From Mesocentrotus franciscanus (lineage: Eukaryota > Echinodermata > Echinoidea > Camarodonta > Strongylocentrotidae): 64,000 nt of DNA. Each line of letters begins with the position of its first letter. Position 1 is the first letter of the stretch. The stretch spans positions 13,224,534 through 13,288,533 of the forward strand of contig CP137675.1 of NCBI GenBank assembly GCA_037976565.1, given 5' to 3'. The notes under the pieces were generated by a model. It was not told the DNA's origin. It saw only the letters and a program-made list of their open reading frames with translations, and made no database searches. The translations under genes and the position numbers were made by a program. Of this stretch, positions 48,001 through 55,921 are shown one piece after another.

Positions 48001-50936
48001 CAATGGCCAATGGGGGACAGTCTGTGATGACAGTTGGGATGACGTTGACGCGAGGGTAGTTTGTCGACAGCTTGGATACTCAGGCAATGTTGGTGTAGCC
48101 AGGAGTGGTGGTACCTACGGACAAGGATCTGGCCCGATATACCTTGATGATGTTGGCTGTTCGGGATATGAATCCAGGTTGACCGACTGCAGTAATGACG
48201 GATGGGGCAACCACAACTGCGGACATTATGAAGATGCTGGAATTTACTGTGGAGGTAGGTCGCGAGCATTCATATTTATATACAGCGCCTTTTCTGATAG
48301 ATACAAAGAACCCCCGTTAATATATGTATATACATGTATATTTTTCCAATGTATAGGTGCACTTATAATTCCAATATTCTCTGCAAATATCTTCAAAACC
48401 GTTGCAGAGAGCTCCAAATATCTTCATGGGAAAGTCCTTCTTTACTCAATCACACACTCTATCTAAACCTAAACTAGACCATTCTTGGGCAGCAAAGCGT
48501 GATTTATTTTTAATTTCTTATGTTTTTAGTAATGTATAGTCGAAACTTTTCTTATGACAAACTGTGGTCCTTTGGCCTAAACAGAAGAAATTAATACCAG
48601 TTTCTAAAGAGCATCGGACATCCCATAACTAAGATAGTTTTGTCTGTTTTCTTTGTGTGTGTGTGTGTGTGTGTGTTAAGTAATGCTCAGTCCTATTACT
48701 TTTTACTGAAAAAGTTTGGTGATTGAGGTACATGGCATGAAGTGGACCCAGCTTTGGGGTTTGTATCTAAACCCGACGACTACGGTCGATTTTATAACCT
48801 TTTGGCAATGAGGGGGTAAAATCTTACGGCTAAAATGGGGTGACTACTTCGGGACAGGCTCATACTAGAGGTCTTTATATCTTCGTTTCATTTATTTTGA
48901 AAGATGAAATAGATGGAGACATCCGGCTGGTTGATGCAAATGATGGTTACAGTTCAGATGAAGGCAGGGTTGAGATCTACTACAATGGCCAATGGGGGAC
49001 AGTCTGTGATGACAGTTGGGATGACGTTGACGCGAGGGTAGTTTGTCGACAGCTTGGATACTCAGGCAATGTTGGTGTAGCCAGGAGTGGTGGTACCTAC
49101 GGACAAGGATCTGGCCCGATATACCTTGATGATGTTGGCTGTTCGGGATATGAATCCAGGTTGACCGACTGCAGTAATGACGGATGGGGCAACCACAACT
49201 GCGGACATTATGAAGATGCTGGAATTTACTGTGGAGGTAGGTCGCGAGCATTCATATTTATATACAGCGCCTTTTCTGATAGATACAAAGAACCCCGTTA
49301 ATATATGTATATACATGTATATTTTTCCAATGTATAGGTGCACTTATAATTCCAATATTCTCTGCAAATATCTTCAAAACCGTTGCAGAGAGCTCCAAAT
49401 ATCTTCATGGGAAAGTCCTTCTTTTACTCAATCACACACTCTATCTAAACCTAAACTAGACCATTCTTGGGTAGCAAAGCGTGATTTATTTTTAATTTCT
49501 TATGTTTTTAGTAATGTATAGTCGAAACTTTTCTTATGACAAACTGTGGTCCTTTGGCCTAAACAGAAGAAATTAATACCAGTTTCTAAAGAGCATCGGA
49601 CATCCCATAACTAAGATAGTTTTGTCTGTTTTCTTTGTGTGTGTGTGTGTGTGTGTTAAGTAATGCTCAGTCCTATTACTTTTTACTGAAAAAGTTTGGT
49701 GATTGAGGTACATGGCATGAAGTCGACCCAGCTTTGGGGTTTGTATCTAAACCCGACGACTACGGTCGATTTTATAACCTTTTGGCAATGAGGGGGTAAA
49801 ATCTTACGGCTAAAATGGGGTGACTATTTCGGGACAGGCTCATACTAGAGGTCTTTATATCTTCGTTTCATTTATTTTGAAAGATGAAATAGATGGAGAC
49901 ATCCGGCTGGTTGATGCAAATGATGGGTACAGTTCAGATGAAGGCAGGGTTGAGATCTACTACAATGGCCAATGGGGGACAGTCTGTGATGACAGTTGGG
50001 ATGACGTTGACGCGAGGGTAGTTTGTCGACAGCTTGGATACTCAGGCAATGTTGGTGTAGCCAGGAGTGGTGGTACCTACGGACAAGGATCTGACCCGAT
50101 ATACCTTGATGATGTTGGCTGTTCGGGATATGAATCCAGGTTGACCGATTGTAGTAATGGCGGATGGGGCTACCACGACTGCGTACATTCTGAAGATGCA
50201 GGAGTACAGTGTGAATGTAAGTTGAGAGCAATGGTTTCAAAGAGATGCCAGCATAAAATCTCTCCCGTAACGTCTAATTTTTGATAGAGTTTGAAATAGA
50301 GAATAAAGCTCCTTGTCTATTTTAGTTATAACCCCTCTTCGTTTCTCCATTCAACTATCCCTCTTCTTGATCAGTGATATATAGTTCTAACAGCAGTACA
50401 TGTGCCTTTATGTCCTGTTCGTACATCTGTCTGTTAAATCTAGGACATTTCATATTGCGTAATATGAAAGTACTATGTAACGTTTAACTCTCTTCAGTTT
50501 CCTTTCAAACAATACGAGCACACTTCCATAAATTAAAACAAGAACAAATAGCAAATATCCTTTCAATAACGAATATTTTTTATAAGTTTCTCTAATTGCT
50601 TATTTTATTGTTCCTCTTGCAGATTCTCCAACTCAGCCTACGGTGGAAACATCTTCACGTGTCGTGAGCCTCATGGCATCTGTAGGTGTGTGCTTGTCCT
50701 TGCTGACACTGCTTGCCATCATTGCCGTATGTTGGACCTGCAGTAAATCGAAGACGGCCGTTACACCCCGGCCATTGGAACCAGACATTCCTCTCAATAC
50801 CCTGAGTGCTCATCCTGCAGGCACCAACATCCAAACAGCCCCTGCATCGAATGGAAACTCTGGTGTGGTGTGTCAACAAACCATGCGTATATATCCACAC
50901 GATGCAAACTTAAACCCTCTGCCACTGCCTAATTAA
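38970..50936 (+). CDS. Multi-SRCR type I membrane receptor gene, 9 exons
   Basis: Predicted exons are 38970-39063, 44124-44435, 45001-45324, 45979-46302, 46945-47268, 47922-48254, 48904-49236, 49884-50216 and 50623-50936. The total is 2691 nt, or 896 residues plus TAA. All internal junctions are phase 1, so the single G (T in exon 8) left at each exon end joins the next exon without a frame break, and no stop interrupts the frame. The protein has a signal peptide, seven SRCR domains of about 104-111 residues, one transmembrane helix and a tail of roughly 67 residues. SRCR proteins are scavenger or pattern-recognition receptors, greatly expanded in sea urchins and expressed in their coelomocytes; the ligand here is unknown. 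The domain identity is very clear ([23 protein letters not shown] motifs). The link between exon 1 and the SRCR array rests on strand, phase and order across a 5-kb intron that contains a LINE. Exon number may vary between alleles because the array is recently duplicated. Confidence 0.82.
40590..42360 (-). pseudogene. CR1/L2-like LINE, 5'-truncated, within SRCR intron 1
   Basis: Read downward from about 42360: [20 protein letters not shown] (linker), [18 protein letters not shown], then a gap where RT blocks are missing. Next come [51 protein letters not shown] (intact YADD), [24 protein letters not shown], and the tail [10 protein letters not shown]. Frameshifts occur near 40980 and 41800. 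The 3' end has GCGCTTTATAAGTATTTATT and a TTATT repeat. A short MITE interrupts it at 42144-42258. No endonuclease domain is seen. Confidence 0.85.
42144..42258. mobile_element. Short palindromic MITE inside the LINE
   Basis: CAGGCCAGTAGCCAG at the left and CTGGCTACGGCCCTG at the right form imperfect inverted ends. CCAAGGAG before and CCAAGAGA after look like an eroded 8-bp target duplication. Removing it restores LINE coding continuity (...VNDLLGRAK). Confidence 0.55.
43095..43203 (+). pseudogene. Possible decayed phase-1 exon in SRCR intron 1
   Basis: Acceptor GTATTTTCAG|CTGCATAC has the same phase as the SRCR exons. Spliced after exon 1 it reads [20 protein letters not shown] and continues to a TAA after about 36 residues. 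The CPAFQEGTN stretch resembles the start of an Ig-like domain in a secreted receptor, but only weakly. With no later donor in frame it looks like a relic or an alternative terminal exon. It could also be chance. Confidence 0.3.
44124..44435 (+). CDS. SRCR gene exon 2: SRCR domain 1
   Basis: A complete SRCR domain starting GEVRLVAG with six cysteines: VCDD, VVCRQ, GCSG, DCSN, NCGH and VNCE. The donor is GAAG|GTAGGT at 44436. The acceptor is less certain: phase 1 requires AACAGAG|GAG, which is three bases inside a CAG that would give the wrong phase. It is the most diverged domain of the array, and its spacing to exon 3 (877 bp) is shorter than the ~980 bp seen elsewhere, so it probably predates the recent amplification. 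Confidence 0.8.
45001..45324 (+). CDS. SRCR gene exon 3: SRCR domain 2
   Basis: Clean acceptor TTTCGGCAG|ATGAAATAG; the frame reads [12 protein letters not shown] and continues through a full six-cysteine SRCR domain to YCGG. The length of 324 nt keeps the frame. At the expected donor the sequence is GGAG|GCAGGT, not the GGAG|GTAGGT of exons 4-7, so splicing would need a GC donor here. A GT exists only six bases later and would shift the frame. Confidence 0.8.
45979..46302 (+). CDS. SRCR gene exon 4: SRCR domain 3
   Basis: Acceptor TTTCGGCAG|ATGAAATAG and donor GGAG|GTAGGT frame a 324-nt, phase 1-1 exon. The domain reads [12 protein letters not shown]... and carries [29 protein letters not shown] and VYCGG. 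Local changes against its neighbours are small: DRWDD for DSWDD, and NSGWSNHNC. Confidence 0.85.
46945..47268 (+). CDS. SRCR gene exon 5: SRCR domain 4
   Basis: Acceptor TTTCGACAG|ATGAAATAG and donor GGAG|GTAGGT; 324 nt, phase 1-1. A full six-cysteine SRCR domain containing [13 protein letters not shown]. The intron that follows (from 47269) is nearly the same as those after exons 6 and 7, which marks this exon plus downstream intron as the source of the later duplications. Confidence 0.85.
47922..48254 (+). CDS. SRCR gene exon 6: SRCR domain 5
   Basis: The acceptor here is TTTTGAAAG|ATGAAATAG, lacking the usual pyrimidine before AG but shared with exons 7 and 8; the donor is GGAG|GTAGGT. 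The exon is 333 nt. The nine extra bases relative to exons 3-5 encode three residues in [11 protein letters not shown]. By eye, exons 6 and 7 show no nucleotide difference. Confidence 0.83.
48904..49236 (+). CDS. SRCR gene exon 7: SRCR domain 6
   Basis: A 333-nt phase 1-1 exon whose translation is the same as that of exon 6, residue for residue, including the distinctive [10 protein letters not shown] and GIYCGG. It sits 982 bp after exon 6. Its flanking introns also match closely, apart from short indels and GT-repeat length. This is a very recent duplicate, or an assembly duplicate. Confidence 0.83.
49884..50216 (+). CDS. SRCR gene exon 8: SRCR domain 7 (membrane-proximal)
   Basis: A 333-nt exon matching exons 6 and 7 up to about ESRLTDCSN. 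It then diverges to [19 protein letters not shown], with donor GAAT|GTAAGT, a better consensus than in the other units. All six cysteines are kept. The abrupt change suggests the 5' part was overwritten by the duplicating unit while the original array-terminal 3' part survived. Confidence 0.83.
50623..50936 (+). CDS. SRCR gene exon 9: transmembrane helix and cytoplasmic tail
   Basis: Acceptor TTCCTCTTGCAG|ATTCTCC has a good pyrimidine tract. In phase 1 the frame reads [15 protein letters not shown] (stalk), then a hydrophobic helix ([21 protein letters not shown]), then CWTCSKSK as the positive stop-transfer flank. About 67 tail residues follow, ending NPLPLPN and TAA at 50934. No ITAM- or ITIM-like tyrosine motif is seen; the single tail tyrosine is in RIYPHD. 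Confidence 0.82.
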
Positions 50937-51311
50937 ACAACACACTAATACTCCAGTCACACCGACAAGACCAACACTAGACCAAACCCCAAAACATACA
51001 CCCCAATATAATAATAATAGTAATTACAAAACAGCAACAAAATAATGATAATAATAATTTATTTAAAAAAATAACCGCATGCCATGATTACCCCTATGAC
51101 CAAGAATCCATCGGATTTGAGTTGGTATGGAGTAATTTTAACGGTGTGACTATAAGGATTAAGGGGTTCTACGGTAGACGCTCCGGCAAAAAATGCTCAG
51201 TTTCCGACATCAACCGAATTTTTAACTTTAACACTGGACCAACATTCTACTCAACACTAACCCTTACTCAGTGGCGTATCTGGATACATATATCCCAGTT
51301 TCTCTGTATTT

Positions 51312-51317
51312 AATAAA
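51312..51317 (+). promoter_or_regulatory. Candidate polyadenylation signal of the SRCR gene
   Basis: An AATAAA hexamer lies 376 bp after the SRCR stop codon, in AT-rich sequence with no other clear hexamer closer to the stop. The 3' UTR would run from 50937 to just beyond. Assignment rests on position alone. Confidence 0.35.
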
Positions 51318-51319
51318 AT

Positions 51320-54300
51320 TTGGCTTTATGACCGATGCTGAACATTACCGTTGTTAGAGACCGATTTGTAACCAAGCAGAACATTTATTTTGAAGGGATT
51401 AATATTCATGTGGTTGCAAAAGCATTTGATGACAGACCCTCCAATTATTTCCTTATTTAAATGAAATGCGAGTAATAATAATTGTTTTAGTTTGATTGAT
51501 GGAAATTTGTTAGGAGGTGGGCATGTAGTTCCTTGGCCATTCAAAAGTTTTGCCTATGTCCTAACTTTAACTAAATTTAACCTTCAACCAGCTTGCAAAA
51601 TCAGCACTAACATTGTATCTTTGGTTAAATGAAGCACGGAGCAAATGTCGTTTCAAAATTTGTCAACCTCTTTGGCTGGCAATTAATTTTTCCCTTTCAG
51701 CATTAATAAACGCCTCAAAAAACAATTTTCCCCAAATCATAATAAACATAGAAAAAATCCATTGTGATGACTCGTAAAGACGTTAAAAAATAATAACTCA
51801 TACAATTTAAAATTAAAGTAATGATATTGCTAATTTTGTTAATGCGATTCTTTTTACATAACTTGTATTTCAAGGTCTCGATAACATTAAATACTTTAAG
51901 CACAAGTCATGTTGTCCTTTTTAAATAAAAAAAGGACTAATCATATAGGAACATAGAGTTATTCTATTATTTCTAACCTGAACGAAACACGGAATTATAT
52001 GTACATTTCATAATTACTCTATTACTTTTTGTACTACTTCTAGTGACCTTACTATGAAATTATATTTTTTATTATTTAATCAAACTTTAGGCCTATTTAG
52101 TCTATATAGTTTGTGGAGATAAATAAATATCTCTTGCAGTGATATTATTAAAAGGATTGCGTTTTCGAAAATTCGAAAGTTTGAAAAACCTTTATCTTTA
52201 TGATATTCGTATATATACAGATGGTACACTAACACTACCATAGAACATGATTACATATGGTTTTCGTGTGTGATGTTTTTTGATTACCTGCTTTTGTGCT
52301 GATTTTTCCTACAACATACATATTACTTTTGTAAATGTGCTTATTTGAAAAGTTTTAACGTAGAAAAACGTAGGAAAAAATGCGAAATAATTTGTTTCTA
52401 ATTATTAGACTATAATATTGTCAATAAGATATGAAATAATATTTACGGTGAGACTTTCATTCGTTATGTATATGTATATCAAGGAAAATTAGTACTAAAT
52501 GTTATCACTTTTAAATGTGTTGTCGTGAAGTTTTATTGTTGAATGGTTGATAATTAGTATTTTATAATGCAATTTTAAGCATCCTTATAATTGAAGAAAA
52601 TTATAACTTTATGTTTATATTAGTATATAATTATTTTTAAGATTAAAGATATATTGATAATGATGATGATGACGACGGTGATAAAATAGTAACAACAAAT
52701 TTATTAATAGTAACGACGATAATGATAGAAATTATAGTAATGATAATGATAGTAATAATGATAACAAAGATAGTGATTGGTTTGGTTTGGTATGTTATAT
52801 TTTTTCCGTATTAAAGGCATATATACAAATATATCAACATAGAAAATAATGAATAATATTTATCTAAAAAGAAATCGGCTAGATTGCTCTTTTCAGACCC
52901 TGATAATTCTACTACTACTACTACTACTAATAATAATAATAATAATAATAATGATATTAATAATAATAACGAAGATAATGATTGGTTTGGTTTGGTATGA
53001 TATATTTTTCAACGATGAGACATTGTGTTATTTCGATGTATCGTATTGCTGTGTATAATAAAAATAAATCTTTATCTTTTGCTATTTTCTGATTGTACAA
53101 GAAATAAAACGTTTACAGGTGTCTGTAAATTATTTTCAAATTCACAGATGTATTATATTTTCTTTTGTTACTGTTTTTTGGTAACATTTAGACGTGTGGA
53201 TTATTGTTATTTGAATAGTAAGCAAATTTTAAATCTCCTTATGACTGAATCCAATTTGATTAACGAGCAACAAGACAAGTAATAACAGGTTTATTCCACT
53301 ATAATATTTGATATAAAACAAACAGAATCAAAATGTCCACCAAAATAATCATTCCCCATTCAACTCACTTGGCTGAAACAACGTCATTTAATGAAAAAAT
53401 GGCTTTATATAGTGTACTATTTTTTTTCTTTTTCAAACCATGGAATATAGTGTTTTAAGTGAGGAGGAAAAAAAGGGCTCTAGATCAGCGGGGAAGATAA
53501 CACTGAGTATATTGATAAAGAGCAAACTTTGAAAATATTTTCGTGAAATTATCATTTCACGATATCTGCATGATTTTTTTTCTATGAAGTATGGGTGAGG
53601 GTCTATTCAATCGGATGGCATTAAAACCGTTGACAATATATTATGCTTGAGTGGGCACTGGCTAATTTCAAAAATCTCGCGAAAGGTGGTTTGCGTAAAA
53701 ATGTTCAGTTTTGAAGTGGAGCAAAATGCAAATCAGGTATCATTTGCAGTTTTTCTGTTAATTATCAACAATTGATTTGAACCATCAGATAATCCTTGAC
53801 CTTACATCTGCATTCGTGCACCACCAACCCCCCCCCCCCATACGCATACATAAATACACTCACTCTCACGCGTGACGCACAGGCACATAACATTGCAGAC
53901 TTATGTATTTTCTGCTCTGACTTTCCATTTTTAGCATTTTTGACAAATAGTAATGTACACAAATTGTTCAGTTTTCTTAAAAGAGAGATGAAATCTCATT
54001 CTCAAGTAATTTGTTTCCTTTGTTTACCACATCTCTTCCATCTGTTGCTGTCTGAAGCATGTGGAAAACATGCAGTGTAAGGCATGCCGATATATTTCAT
54101 ACCCATGTTTAATTGAAGAAAACGAAGCATTATCTTTGACAATAATTGTTTTCTCTTTCCTAAATTTTTAATTCACCATGCAACACTTTGTCTATGGGGT
54201 CTTATGAATTAAAGATGAATTATACATTTAAAGAAGAAAACATGTAAATGTAAGGATCTCTTCATGTCCCTGCATTCAATCATTCCAACACTATCCAAAC

Positions 54301-54430
54301 AAAACATGGTATTGATGCAGATGATTCGTGCTGGAAAGACATCACCTGCAACTATGGAGGTGTTTATGGTGAGTTGACAGTGAAGCTGATGTGGATCCTC
54401 TGTGAAGGGCCATTGATTCATTGACTGTCT
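51320..54430. other. Unassigned; simple repeats
   Basis: AT-rich sequence with ATGATGA and (TAA)n/(CTA)n runs at 52655-52770 and 52908-52965. GATTGGTTTGGTTTGGTATG is duplicated at about 52773 and 52979. A C-homopolymer lies at 53829. No supported gene. Confidence 0.45.
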
Positions 54431-54800
54431 TGGGAGGATACCGCTCAGGCGCGGATGCACGGGGGGCGACGGGCCCGGTCCCCCTCCCTTTTAAAAAAGG
54501 AAAGGAAAGGAAAGGAAGGAAAAGGGAAGAAAGAAGGGATAAAAGCACGAGTTAGAAGTGGACCCAGGGCACTCACTTATGCTTAGTTTACTTTTGCCCA
54601 GTGCGCCGTACGATAAATTGGTCTACGATTTTTCGTGCGATTTGGGTGGCATCGTAGGAGGCTACGGGCTACGATGTTTGTGTTTACATTATCTACGAGC
54701 ATCGTGCCATTCCTTGTATTGGCCCTCGGGGGCAGGCCGGGGCGCGCAATTTTTTTTATACGCTAGCCTGGCCATTTCTGTGATAAATACCATGGAAGCG
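54430..54800. repeat. GC-rich patch of repeat-derived sequence
   Basis: Starts with CAGGCGCGGATGCACGGGGG, a word also seen (either strand) at 3240, 11590 and 33860 at the edges of repeats, and a GGAAA-type purine run. Then CGTACGA, CTACGAT and GGCTACGGGCTACG words follow, like those at 59800-60010. Confidence 0.4.
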
Positions 54801-55490
54801 ACTGATATTAGAGTCTAGCAGCCTACATGCACACATGTACATCATGCACATGGCAATCATCATGATCAGCGAGCAACCAATGACTATGACAATGACAATT
54901 TATTCTTCATGTCACCCACATTGGGGGTATTGGAGAAGTTTACAATCAGTTTGAATTTGTCAATTTGACAAGTACTGTGCAATATTTCTCCCTCTTTGGT
55001 TTATTAATTATTAACCACTCACCCCTCCCCCCTTGTAAATTGAAAAAAAGAAAGTTACTGGCACCAGTAAATTGAATTCAGTTTAATAATTTGAAATAAG
55101 ACAAAAAAGAGAAACATAAAGATAATCATTGAACTCGATCACATGTTATGTGCACATACTTAAAAATACTAAATATACTCAATGAGTATAGATGAGCGCA
55201 CACCATGTGTGTGCATGCTAGTGCTAGCTCTCTCATAGCAACAGTTCTCTTACTACTTCTAAGCTGATATATTGTCTTGTATTGTTAGCGTAGGATTATG
55301 TACATATTCAGGAGCCTGCTAGGAAAGTCTTGACTTTGGAAATGTTCTTAAAGTTGTGTTTTCAAGGAGGAAAGTTTTTGAGGTTTACTGCATTTGGAAG
55401 TGTAGCCATTTTGCACTCTCTACTGTACTGTAAGTTGCATTAATCTTGTATTGTCATTGCCTGACTAAGCACAACCGTGAGTATTATTAT
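54800..55490. other. Unassigned; possible LINE 5' UTR at the right
   Basis: No gene recognised. The part after about 55300 may be 5' UTR of the LINE that follows; its true 5' end was not located. Confidence 0.35.
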
Positions 55491-55498
55491 GTAATACA

Positions 55499-55921
55499 AT
55501 GGCTTCTATTCATCTCTGGCTTCTTGTAACATTGTGCTTTCATGTGAGTAACATTCCATGTGCACATACTCAGTCTTTTGTTAGTGGTTCTGTAAATGAC
55601 TGTGTATATCAACCTTATAGTAGGAGTTGCTTCTTGAAAAGAAAAATTCCGTATAATGCTAATTGATGTTCAAGTTTCCAACTTGAACTTTTAAATGCAG
55701 GTGATATACACCCTAATCCAGGGCCAGATAATAATAAATGTAATACCATTCATTACACACGTAATGTGACTAATGCCTGTTCTCAGCTCAAGTCCACACA
55801 ACATGTATCTAAGTATAATACAGCTGAGCTTCGGCAGTGGAAAGACAAGTTAACTGAATTACCACATGATATTTTAAATGTTATCACATCATATATTTGG
55901 GCTTCAACCTTGTATACGTAA
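55499..55921 (+). pseudogene. LINE ORF N-terminal part with hydrophobic leader and 2A-like motif
   Basis: ATG at 55499 opens MASIHLWLLVTLCFHVSNIP, a signal-like hydrophobic start. The same frame hits one TGA at 55664, then continues LELLNAGDIHPNPGP (55682-55726) and about 64 further residues to TAA at 55919. GDIHPNPGP resembles the D(V/I)ExNPGP 2A ribosome-skipping motif, described at the N-terminus of non-LTR retrotransposons in sea urchins. Here the E is H, so activity is uncertain. One stop and a frameshift into the endonuclease frame mark this copy as inactive. Confidence 0.6.

Larger units (their letters stand above)
44436..50622 (+). repeat. ~980-bp SRCR exon-intron tandem units
   Basis: Exon starts are spaced 877, 978, 966, 977, 982 and 980 bp. 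Introns share CTCCAAATATCTT..TGGGAA, a GT-repeat of varying length, CCCGACGACTACGGTCGA and CTCATACTAGAGGTCTT. Introns 5, 6 and 7 are nearly the same as each other. Intron 8 (50217-50622) is unrelated. Confidence 0.85.

Noticed and set aside
44085..50240. Long - strand frames across the SRCR exons
   Set aside because: Mirror images of the conserved + strand SRCR codons, recurring with each exon; no independent features.
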